Shown here in pieces: positions 1 to 10,669 of a stretch of DNA of 64,000 bases. The stretch's first letter is position 1, and each line of letters starts with the position of its first letter. The translations under genes and the position numbers were made by a program. The notes beneath the pieces were generated by a model. The model was not told where the DNA came from. It made no database searches and saw nothing but the letters and a program-made list of their open reading frames with translations. Source of the stretch: Neofusicoccum parvum (lineage: Eukaryota > Ascomycota > Dothideomycetes > Botryosphaeriales > Botryosphaeriaceae); assembly GCA_020912385.1 (NCBI GenBank), contig CP087212.1, forward strand, positions 2,477,633-2,541,632. The letters are read 5' to 3'.

Positions 1-21
1 GAGGGAACGAGGGCAGCAGAC

Positions 22-1783
22 ATGACCATCCTATCTGACTCCACCTTGGCAAAATATGTTCGTGCCATCAAGAGCTCGCCACGCGAGCTCATCTTCAATC
101 GAAGACTTTTGGTGACAGCAGCGCTATACGCAATGTCTGGTATACCCATCAGTACGCTTCCGTCTCGTGTCTGCGTCATAACGTTCACCTGGTTAATGTT
201 GCTTCAGCATGGGATCAGGGCTCATCCTCGATCGTGCCATCACTGCCCGGATTCCAACACGCATTTGGTATCTCGTCTGGCGCCAACCCCTCCCAAATCT
301 CGAACTTCATCTCCTTCGTCTACTTAACAGCAGGCGTGGGATCCGGCCTGTCGTTCTTCGTCAACGACCGCATCGGCCGTCTGTGGTCTCTGCGTCTGTA
401 CATGGCCATCTGGATTGTCGGCCAAATCATCGCAACATTCTCTTCTGGTCATCTTGGTGCACTGTATACCGCCCGCTTCATCTCGGGTCTCGGCATCGGG
501 CCCTTGACAGTGACCGGTCCCATGTCCATTGTGGAGATTGCGCCGCACGAGATCCGTGGCTTGCTAGCTACCTGGTTCAGCGTCGTCATGCTGCTCAGCT
601 TGACCGTCAGCTGCTTCGTTGTTTACGCCAGCTTTTTGCACATCGCACCCAGCACGCTGCAGTACCAAGTGGTCTGGTTCGTGCCCTGCATAATCATCGC
701 CATCATCATCGTCGCGAGCTTCTTCGTCATGTACGAGTCGCCCCGCTGGCTGATGCTCAGGGGCAGAGAGGAAGAAGCGATGCAGACTCTAGTCGCGCTC
801 CGTGGCCTGCCAGCGGACCATCCGCGAGTGGCCTCTGAAATCGCAGACATCCGCGCGCAGATCGAAAGCGAGCACGCGCGGTATGGCGACGCGGCCGACA
901 GCGGCATGAAAGCCGTTCTCAAAGAAACCTTCCTCGTGCGCTCGAACCTGCGCCGCGTGCAGCAGTCCTGTCTCTGCTACATCCTCGCACAGCTGTCGGG
1001 CGCCAACTCGGTGACAAGCTACCTCGTACCCATCCTCACCATGATCGGCCAGGGCGGCAGCACCGACCGGTCCATGTTCCTAACAGGCACGTACTCGATG
1101 GCCAAATTCTTCTACACGCTCATCGCGTCCTTTTTCTTTGTCGACGCGCTTGGCCGTCGCAAGTCGCTCTTCATCGGCATCGTCGTGCAGATGGTGTCCG
1201 ACATCTACATCGGCGCTTTCCTCAAGCACAAGCAAGCCGGCGCCGTGGCACCCGGATCGTCCGAGGGTGCCATCGCCGCCATCTACATTCACGGGTTCGG
1301 TTACGCAGTGGGTAAGTATGGGCAATGACGGAGTCGTAAAATTACATAAAACAACACAAGAGCTAACAATCTCCATTTCAAGGCCTCCTAGTCCTGCCTT
1401 ACGTCTTCGGTGCTGAACTTTGGCCCAATAATATCCGCTCTTTCGGCAGTGCCCTAACGCAGACCTTCCACTGGCTCTTCTACTTCGGCGTAAACAAGGC
1501 CACGCCATCGATGCTGTCCAGCATGCACAACTGGGGCACCTTTCTCTTTTTCGCTGGGTGGTGTTTCGTCGCGCTCGTCTACGTCTTCATCGCCGTGCCA
1601 GAGACGGCTGGGTTGAGCTTGGAGCAGTTGGATGCGCTGTTCGAAGGGCCGTTCTGGCAGATGCGGAGCAAGGCGAACAAGCAGAGAGAGCAACTTGCTG
1701 TAATCGAGTCGCAGGGGTCGGGGAGTACAGAGCGGATCGACCAGGAGTTTATAAGAAAGAATGATTTTAATAATGTGGTCTAA
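22..1783 (+). CDS. MFS sugar transporter (hexose/lactose-permease type), three exons
   Basis: Proton-coupled sugar importer of the fungal plasma membrane, by family. I read exons 22-139, 208-1311 and 1383-1783, giving about 540 residues, the usual size. Intron 1 (GTATAC..TTCAG) joins ATGTCTG to CATGGGATCAGG, restoring the family's WDQG..S..PSLPGFQ loop after the first membrane helix. Intron 2 (GTAAGT..TTCAAG) restores GYAVGLLVLPY. Visible signatures are DRIGR after helix 2, YESPRWL at the central loop, DALGRRKS, and PETAGLSLEQ near the C terminus. Frame-consistent coding over about 12 hydrophobic segments supports an intact gene. The frame is open from base 1, so the true start could lie upstream of the window; ATG 22 is the first one seen. 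The next gene is convergent. Confidence 0.92.
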
Positions 1784-1903
1784 ATTCTTTCTCGTAGAGG
1801 AGGCGATAACCTAGTACATAGAAACTCTATTTATAAATGTTTTCTTAGCCGGGAAGGGGGCAGCCTTTTCTGGGGCCGATGAAGTAACCATGCGCAATAG
1901 TAG

Positions 1904-3143
1904 TCAAGTGGAGCGCGAGAACGTCTTCAGTATAGCAGCCTCAATGCCTGTAAACCTTCGGCCATTTGTCTTCTCTTCCTGCAGTTGTTCGAGGCGTTCC
2001 ATCCTGAAAGCTTCTCGCCCGTAGAAGGCGTCTCGGAACCTCCTCGCCGCGATATCATCCCGGAACTCTCTCAGAGCCCTCCTCAACCCCTCCAAGCATT
2101 CTCTTAAGTCTTTCTTTGTCCCATGCCATACGTGACCCAACGCGCCGTCCTCGCCAGTTGGGTCTTTGGCACCAGGATGTAAATGTCCTTTTTCGTAGAG
2201 TACGCGGATGCTCCGCGCTAGTTGCGTCCAGAGCTGTCAAGTAGTACAGCGGGTATGCGGACATTACTGACGAGGCGTTGGGCGTCCTCGCGTTTTTAAT
2301 GAGGAAACCTAAGGCTATGGTGTTTGGTGGGAGAGCATCCGTGTCCAGTCGTCCGCGAAGGTCCCAGTCAACAAGCTGTGTCTTGTTGCCGACGAAAGTC
2401 GAGTAGTCGCGTTGTGTCATGACCACTCGATACAACAGGGACTGTGTGAATATCTGGCAGTTGGCCTCCAGCAAATTGTACTCGCGGAGTTCCTCTATGA
2501 TCGATCTCGCAAGTTTCTCAATATCTTCTGGAGAATACTGAGTCTGGCCAACCTCGAAGGCTATTAGTGGCTTCTTGGCTGCCTTGCTTTCCGCGTCCGT
2601 GTACTCTTTCGTGGAAGTTGTTGAGAGGTCTTCTTTTTTGAGTAGTGTCCTTGGTCCCCTGATGCATGCGTTGAGCCCAGATACGTAAGTCTGCCTGGCC
2701 GGTTTCTTCTGCCCGTCGATACTTAGATGGTAGAAGTAACCTTGACAGTAGAGAGACCAGCGCATGCCCGACACTGGCCATCCAACGTGTGGTTTCGTCA
2801 CGACGAAAACGTGTTTGCTGCCGTCTACTGCATGTGGAAGGCCGGAATACAGTTGCCGCGAATACCGCACCCGACTGAGAGCTTGGCCGCTCCAGAACGC
2901 ATTTGGTAACCCAGGTATACGGTCCGAAAGTGTCCAAAAGGTTCTTACGAAGGTGGACATGTTGCCTTCTGCTTCGTCAAAGAAATCTTTAAGCACCGGT
3001 GGGAATCGCCCCGCCTCATGCCCCAAAATTGAAGAGTTCGTACGTCCACCGCGTATCCGTTGGGTAGCTTGCTGTTGACCAGGCAGGTCGCTGCCAACTA
3101 CAACATCATCGACTCCGGTTTCTGCGCAAGGAGAGTTCTCCAT
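1904..3143 (-). CDS. Conserved-looking hypothetical protein, frame switch near 2233-2270
   Basis: I do not recognise the family. One frame runs from ATG 3143 to about 2270 and contains KHVFVVTKPHVGW, RWSLYCQGYFYHLS and a helical stretch (SPEDIEKLARSIIEELREY) ending in GFLIKNARTPNASS. Coding character then continues in another frame, with LYEKGHLHPGAKDPTGED and GHVWHGTKKDLRECL, down to a TGA at 1904. An acceptor-like TTGACAG ends at 2234. The only in-phase donor (GTAATG at 2267) would give a 34-nt intron, shorter than typical fungal introns, so a one-base frameshift is equally possible. A later methionine (at about 2961, MSTFVRTFW) may be the real start. The gene is convergent with the transporter. 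It could be intact with a tiny intron, or freshly broken. Confidence 0.55.
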
Positions 3144-3368
3144 GCTGCAGCAGAAACATCTGTTGGCAAACGAATAGGATATGCGAGGTGGATAGACGGC
3201 TACCTACGTGGTACATGTGGCGGGACACGTCGCAGCAGCGCTGTGTAGGTAAGCAAGCCACAGTAACACAAACTCAAGACAATCTATTCGTACACCGCAC
3301 TCTTTTGTCGCAATATCTTATTAACACAAACCCCTCGCCAAACATTTACATTTAAATGCCAAGCTAAG

Positions 3369-3761
3369 ATGGCATTTATCGGTACCGAGACAATGCTTCG
3401 CGTCCCCCTGCCACCGCTTCCCGACCCCAGCCCTCCAACGTCCGAGGCTGAAGTTACGGGTCTGCTCCCCGCCTCGTATCCTTCAACCCACGGAGAGCGC
3501 CAATCACCCAAAGAGAACATCGGAGATTTCCTCAAGCACGAACTCGATGTCAGCCGCTTAAACGCAATCCACCAACACTTATGGCTTGCGGGCATGCCGA
3601 AGCCAGCTCGCGCCCTACACCAACAGATGACGCTCGGCCGGCACATCACGCTCGCGGAGCAAGCGGACCTTCACCTGCTGTGGGCTGGAGACGAGATCTA
3701 TATTAAACCATTGCCGCGCTTCCTCCTGCACTTTCCGTTCTGGGCGGACAACATTGTTAGC
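3369..3761 (+). pseudogene. DUF6601-like protein, N-terminal half only
   Basis: The reading frame contains a proline-rich start, then HQHLWLAGMPKPARALHQQ and LHLLWAGDEIYIKPLPRFLL. From memory this resembles the start of DUF6601, a fungal family of roughly 300-residue proteins whose second half carries membrane segments; this assignment is by recognition only. The homologous-looking protein stops abruptly after FPFWADNIVSC. The next base (3762) begins TGTAACGG, the inverted terminus of an LTR family seen elsewhere in this window. The annotated frame continues another 19 codons into repeat DNA before a stop. The C-terminal half is not found in the following 10 kb, so the gene is a remnant produced by a transposon insertion or rearrangement. 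Confidence 0.55.
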
Positions 3762-3945
3762 TGTAACGGAGTGCCTTCTACTACACGACTTCGGAGTCGT
3801 CGGGTAGGAGTTGGGTAACCGAAGGGTTTACCTTGAGGGCAAGAGTGGGTAAGGATAAGCGAAGAGAGAAGTAGGATGTTTATATAAGAACTAGAATATA
3901 TTTTAAAAAATGAGGGTTTATAGCAGCGGTATAGAGATAGTCTAT
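3762..3945 (-). mobile_element. LTR-like remnant beginning TGTAACGG
   Basis: The first bases (TGTAACGG..GCC) and GGGTTTACCTTGAG further in match, in inverted orientation, the 3' end of the solo LTR at 34132-34609, which ends CCGTTACA and carries CTCAAGGTAAACCC. The remainder is divergent. The right boundary is arbitrary because the sequence grades into heavily mutated, TA-rich DNA. It marks the junction that truncates the DUF6601-like gene. Confidence 0.45.
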
Positions 3946-6900
3946 AATGAGTCGTTTAATTCTTCTACCTATTAGCTACATACGGAAGATATACGTATAT
4001 ATTACGTACTATACTAAACCTCAATTAGCTCTCGTTAATCTAGTCCTTTTCAGACCTTTAGTTTCCCAACTAGATTACTTCTCTATAAAACTAACTCGCT
4101 CTATAGCTAAAATCCACCTAGGTATAGTAGCTCTTAGACTATTTATTTAATATTTCTACTTAGCCTTAGAGTGTTAGCTGTAAACCTAGTTACTAGATAA
4201 AGCTAGTAAAGCAGTCTCTTACTAGAGGTTTAGTTAGTCCGTCTACCACTATATTTTTACTATAAACATACTTAATATACACTTAGTTCCTTTAAATAAG
4301 ATCCTAGACGTTGTAATAATACACGTTAATAAGGAGGAAATCGACTACGAGGAAAAGCACTAAGACCGGTACTATTTAAAAGCCCTTAATTCCCTTAGCT
4401 AGAATCTTAAATTCTAGCTTAGTAGCTATACGCGCTGTTATATAGTGCGTTAGAAAAGAGGTACGTTAAGTGGTTTCTATCCACCGTAAACTCTACAGTT
4501 AGATCTCGAACCTAAATCGCACCCGAACCTAACTAAACTTTATAAGGACCTTTAGACTACCCTCTTAGAGCTTAGTTTCCACTTACATCTAATTCTACCT
4601 ACTAGGCGTAGAGCTATCCTTTAGTGAAGAGAATTCTATTACTTTTCTTTTCCTCTTTATCAGCTTGCGTAAATTTTCGTGTCTGTGTATAAGAACTTAC
4701 CGAATCACCTAAATATATTATTCCCAACTAATATTACGTACTAAGACGACTATAAGTCCTAATACTTTATCCGCTTCTTAGAAGTAAATGGATAGGAAAA
4801 ACCCTTATGTAAGCCTAGGTTATTTTATTTACGGCTTCGTTTATATGAAATAAAAGCTAGTGATTTTATTTTAGTCTATCTCCTAGTCTACTTTCCTAGT
4901 CCCTACCTATTTTCCTTAGAAAAGAGCTTGGAAATCTACAGAGATACCTACTAGAGATCCTAAACCTAGAGAAATAGGAGACTAAGGCCCCTTCCTATTA
5001 TAGAATAAAGAAGCTAGTATCCTACCTATCCCTATAGATAAGAATATCGATCTCCTAGACGCCCCTACTACCCCTATCTAACCTAAATAAGAAATCATCT
5101 AAGCTCTCTATTTAGTCCACTAGGAGCGTACGTTAATAGATATAGATAAGAAAGAATTCTTCTATCTTACTATACCTATACCCGCTTCTCCTCTAGTAGT
5201 CCAGACCCTTCCTTTAGTTTAGACCTAGAAATAGGGAGCCCGCTCCCCTATTATTTAACCTACCCTAATTAGTAACTTCTTACGTATAAATAGTAACCTC
5301 TCTTAAGGCTCTATCTCTTTCTAAGGGCCTATAGGAGCTAAATATACCTGCTTCTCTTCTACCTCCGCCCTAACGACGTCTAAGCAAGCTCTAAAGGCCG
5401 CTCTAGACTATCTTATTAAGGCCGTAGACCTAGAAGAAGATAGAAAGAAAACTAAATCTATCCTAGATCTAACTACTCTCTTCCGTAAATTCACTTCTAA
5501 AGAAAAACTCGACTATTCTAAGTCTATCCTTGCTATAGAAGTCTATTTACTAGAATACGCATTACGTTAACTCTCTAGGAAAATTAGGGAGCTTAACCGT
5601 ACCTTAATTAGCTCCCTAGTTAATCCCCCTAAGATTCCCCTTACTAGTAAGCCTAATAAGCCTACGTATATATCTACTACGGCCCAGCCTACACCCCCTT
5701 AGAAAAACCAAGGATGGACTATAGTTCCAGCTAAAACCAAGCTAAAATTAAAGCCTATTAAAGACTACTAGGTAGTAGTAATACTATCTAACCTCTCGCC
5801 AAACTTCTCCGTGTGAGGGCTTGCATCCGGTGCACTCGCGGAAATGCATTGGCATACTTCTACAAGAAGACTAAGCTAAGGAGAGAAGAAAGAAAAGTTA
5901 AGAGGAGTAAAAAGTCGTTAATAAACACCCGTCATTCCGTATGGACCAACGGTTGCGAGGAGCAACCGCTTCGCTTTACATGGACTAATAGTTGTGAGGA
6001 GCAACCACTTCGCTTCCTTCTCGCATGCGTTTCGCCGTAGGATCATCCAAGGCACTTAACGGGTCTAAACCGTCACACTCCGCTCTCCAAACCTAGAATT
6101 CCCTTAATAAAGCCTTTAATAAGGCCGGGTTTAAAGTATTTCTAGTAATCGCCTAAGTCTCGTATACTATTAAGGGAAACCTAGTAGTTACGGCTAATAA
6201 GGGCTTTACTAAGGAATTCCTCCTACGTAATTAATTAGTTATTAAAGAGACCCTTAAATACGACTTAATTTAAGAAAATCAAACCTGGTTTAAGGTCATA
6301 ATCTATAGGATTCTACTAGAGGATATACGAGACCTCGAAATCTCTCCTTTTATTAAGGGAGAGATTAAGACCTTTAATAAAGACCTAGAGGTAATCGGCG
6401 AGCCTTATTAGCTTATAAACGAGACTAGAAGGGCTGAACAACGTATAGCATCTATCGTAGTAGTCTTTAAGTCGAAAGAATAGTAGAAATAAGCTATAAG
6501 CCGCCGGTTATACATAGCCGGTATAAGCTATAAGGTTAAGAAACTCCACTTAATACTACACTTAACCTAATATCTAAACTGCCAAGGGTTTAGCCATTTA
6601 GACAGCTAGTATAAGCGGAACCCGGTGTGCGTATTTTATACTAAAAACCACCATACGTCCACACATACCTGTCTAGATAAATACCAGAAAAAGGGGAAAA
6701 TCTATAGCTATATAGTACTCCTATACACCAACTGTAAGGAAATATATAAGGCTACGGATAAGTCCTGCCTAGCTAGACCTTAAACTAAATAAATCTAATG
6801 GATTTACGGGTATTATAAGCCAATTTAAATAGAAACTAGGCCGCTACTAAGGGCCTCCTATAATACGTAATAGAGTATAATATTAGCCTAATACTCATCC

Positions 6901-9900
6901 AAGAACTATAGCTAGTCAACTCTAATAACCTATCTAAAATAAGGTCTATTTCCCATCTATTATTTATCTAAATTCTACCGGTTTTTCCTCACGGCTCTAG
7001 ACCGCGTACGTTAGCCTATGTCTCCCGTTTTCTCTAAGAAACGGAGGTTAATTTCCGGCCTAATCTCTTCTCTAGCCCTGATTTAATAGTACTAGATATA
7101 AGACACTACGCAAGCCAATTCTGAGTGTTTAATCTATATAACTAAAAAGATTAACTAGAAGAAAGTCCCCTCTATACTTTAGAGAGAATTCTAGGCTACT
7201 ATAAAGCTAGATTATCCTCTATTTATCTAGGAGACTTTAACTAATACTACCTATAGTGGGATCTGCTTTCTCTAACCTCTAGTAGGGCTACTACCTTAGT
7301 TAAATAGATAGAGGATAATAACCTTACTCTTCTAAATAAACCCGGAGAAGGAACCTTCTTTAGGGCTTATATAGATAGAGAAATAGTCATAGACCTTATC
7401 CTAATAACGCAGGACCTAGTAAATAAAGTAAAAGACTGGCAAACTATATTAGACGTTAGGTCTAATTATAAGCCTATACTATTTACTATAGTAGCCCTAA
7501 AGAGAACTAGACCTCCCCCGGCTAATCTAAACGCTAAATTCAATACGAACAAGGTAGACTAGAATAAATTCTAAGAGATATTTAAGTAGAATATAGAAGA
7601 ATTCCTAGTTAATAGCCTACTCCGGCTAGATAATCTAGAGGATCCTACTATTATCTCAAGGAAAATAGTAAAAGAAGAGCTACTAGCTATTCCTAAACTT
7701 AATAACTTAGGTAGTAGTATAACCTATACTATTACTAAGGCAGTCGAGCTCACTATTCTATACATTAAGCCCGGTACTAGGGCTAAACTGTAGTGGACTG
7801 AGGAACTTCTAGAAAAAAGATAGGAAATACAATAGAAAGCACGCGTGAAAAATACTAGTAATCCTACTAGTATACGCGAATACCTAGCTGCTCGGAATAC
7901 CTACTTTTCCTACGTTAAACGGGCTAAATAAAAGCACTAGAACTCTTTCCTTAAGAGAACTAACCCTTAATCTATCTATAAAGCGATGGCCTATACTAAG
8001 AACTATATAATACAACCTATCCCATAGATACAGTTTAAAAACGGGGATCTAGCAGACTCCTTTAAAGATAAATACTCGGCCCTAAAAGAGACCTTATTTC
8101 CTAAGCCTCTATAGGGATCCCCCTTTAATTAGGACGAGTATATACCTATAGAAACGTAGGAATATCCGCCCCTATCTAAGAAGGAATTAAAAGTAGCGTG
8201 CTCAACCTTAATTAAAGGGAAAACTCCCGGCCCGGACGCTATAACTTAAGAGATAATTACTATAGCGTACTACGCTATCCTAGAGTTATTTTATAAGGTA
8301 TTTAGCCCTCTATTTAACTATAGGTACTATCCCTAATATTAGAGAGAGGCTACGGGCGCTATATTAGCTAAAGGAAAACCTAATACTACGGACCTAAAGT
8401 CCTATCGGGTTATTTCTTTACTTAATTACCTAGGTAAAATCACCGAGCGAATTACGGCTAAAAGGCTAGGCTATATTATAGAGATATCTATCCTTCTAGA
8501 CCCCTTATAAATAGGGGGAAGAAGGTAGAAATCCACTATAGACGCCGCCCTATTACTTATAGATCTAGTAGAGGATAACTACTAGTCTAAGTGGAAAACC
8601 TTAACTTTATTCCTAGACGTAAAAGGGGCCTTCGACTACGTAGCCTAAGATTAATTACTAGCTATAATAGGAAGGTTAGGACTACCCTTATATCTACTCT
8701 CGTAGGTAAAGTTCTTCCTAAACCTACGCCGCCTCCGGTTATCCTTTAACAGAGAAAACGAGGAATTTAATAAAGTAGAGACTAGAATCCTATAAGAGAG
8801 CTCTATCTCTCCTATACTATTCCTTATTTATATTCGAGAGTTATTCCCCTCTATAGCGGTTAAATTCCTCTCTTATATTAATAATATCTCTCTATCCACT
8901 AGTTCTACTAGCTGGAAAAAGAATATTAAGATACTAGAAAGAGAGTTCGCTAAACTCTATAAACTAGGCGCCTTAAACGCGGTAGAATTCAACCTAAAAA
9001 AGATCGAGTTAATACACTTCTTAAATTTAAAAGAGACTAAGAAGTTCCCCTTATTATTACCTAATAGTAATAAGGTAGAACCTAAGTCTCTAGTCTACTA
9101 GCTAGGAATTTATTTTAATTCTAGACTTACTTTTAAAGAGTATACCTCTATTAGAATAAGTTAAGCTCGATCCGCCTTCTTACGCCTATCTAGGCTAGCT
9201 AATATAGAGCGGGGACTCTTTCTACACGCTATTTAGTAACTATACTTAGCCTGCGTAACTACCGCTAGAGACTACGGTAGCTAAGTCTATTAGAAAAACC
9301 AGAGTTAAATTAAAAGGTAAATATAAGTCCTTTAGAATCTAGCTACCTATAAGATTCTAGGTGCCTTTAAAACCTCTCTAATTATTCCTCTAGAACTAGA
9401 AAGTACGTTAATTCCACCTAACCTCCGTCTAGATACTAGTTTATTAAACTACGTATATAGGATGGAACTCCTCTCGACGGACCACCCCGTTAAGAGAAGA
9501 CTCGAGAGTATTAATCTAGAAGACCTAGAGAGAGGCCCCTATACGTAACTAGAAAGAATAAAGTAAGCTATTACTAGTATAGCTCCTATAGAGCTAGAAA
9601 GGATAGAATCCTTTAAGTATAAGCTATAGGATAGCCTCCCCTATACGAGTAAGATTAGTAAACTAGATAAAGTAAACGAGGTATAGAACTACGTTAAACT
9701 ATATCTAGATTCCTCTTCTAATTTAGTTACTAGCTACTCCGACGCCTCCGTTAACCGGAAAGGGAAAGGAGTAGGCGTAGGAGCCCTAGTACTAAAAAAT
9801 AGCTAAAATCTTAAAGAATTCCAACTAATAGTTAAGAATCTAGGTTCTCAATAACTAGTTTATAATGGGGAGCTAGAGGGAATAACTAACGCCCTTAAAC

Positions 9901-10382
9901 TCGCTGTTAAAAATAACTACAATTCTAAAGATATAAGAGTCTATATAGATAACTAGGCCGTACTCTTAAGGCTTAATTCCCTTACTAGAGAACCCAGGCA
10001 AGAATAACTTAATAGGGCTATACTAGCCGCTAATAAGTTAAGGGAAAAGGAGAATACTATTACCCTTAAGTAGATACCCGGCTACGAGAATATATACAGT
10101 AATAAACTAGTAGACTCCCTAGCTAAGTACGCCTTAAAACTACTATCTAAGTCTAGTACTACTAGTCTAGCGTACTACCGTATGCAAATTAGACTTAGTA
10201 TTAAACAACGGTAGGAAAAACGGCTACTAAAAGTAAAAGAAAACTTAAAATCTCACGCCTATATAAACACCTTTAACTAGAAAATAAGGAAGAGAATTAA
10301 TATCCCCCCTATAGAGCGGGAAATCGCCTTATCCTTTATCTAACTAAAGTTAAAATACGGCTACTTTAAGTCCTATTTATAC
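3946..10382 (+). mobile_element. RIP-destroyed non-LTR retrotransposon (LINE family E)
   Basis: About 6.4 kb of extremely TA-rich sequence with stops in every frame, yet a LINE can be read through it in order on the plus strand. The parts are: a gag-like Cys/His region at about 6573-6720; an endonuclease with LGDFN at about 7227; reverse transcriptase with LDVKGAFDYV at about 8608 and ISPILFLIY at about 8808; the active-site box now YINN at about 8873; and RNase H pieces (SDAS at about 9738, GELEGI at about 9865, IPGYENIYSNKLVDSLAK at about 10075). A TAG stands where the RNase H WIPG tryptophan should be. This is the signature of saturated RIP (C to T and G to A). The element is dead. Its 3' end abuts the gypsy remnant at 10383. 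The 5' limit is uncertain. Confidence 0.85.
5795..6095. repeat. Non-RIPed ~300-bp insertion in LINE E with two hairpin modules
   Basis: This stretch has normal base composition inside saturated RIP sequence, so it probably arrived later. It carries a 39-bp tandem module present twice, around 5941-5975 and 5980-6013. Each copy can fold a hairpin: GGTTGC-GAGGA-GCAACC at 5951-5967, and GTTG..CAAC at 5991-6005. The edges look like an imperfect duplication (CTCTCGCCAAAC on the left, CTCTCCAAAC on the right), suggesting an insertion. No protein is evident. It could be a MITE or SINE-like element. Confidence 0.45.
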
Positions 10383-10669
10383 TGTTAGGGCTTAACCTTA
10401 GGATGATCGCTAAAAGGTGTATTACGCTATATACGTTAAGCTAAGACTTAAAGAGAAGAAGAAGAAGAAGAAGAAGAATAAAGAAGAGAACTTAAATATA
10501 AAGAGGGCTTGGTATCACGTGACTGCTGATAATCCTCTAAGGCTTCTCCTAAGGCTTTAGACTCTAATATTATTTTCCCCCTCCCTCTCTTCCCCTCTTT
10601 CCGTTTTCAGACGGTGTCGGGTTTAATTCTTAGTAGGGGCGGATCTTTTTCCATTATAGAGGGGTATAG
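10383..10669 (-). mobile_element. 3' LTR plus flank of a Ty3/gypsy element, inverted and RIPed
   Basis: Reading the minus strand, 10383-10571 is a mutated copy of the 181-bp LTR of the chromovirus at 13633-19590: TGTTAGGGCTTAACC stands here where the reverse complement of that LTR has TGTCAGGGCTCAACC. It continues to about 10669 as the sequence immediately upstream of that element's 3' LTR (CCATTATAGAGGGGTAT). Differences are mostly C to T or G to A. The rest of this copy is missing; family A LINE sequence starts directly after it. Confidence 0.85.

Noticed and set aside
209..838. 209-codon plus-strand ORF
   Set aside because: Out-of-frame shadow of the MFS transporter.
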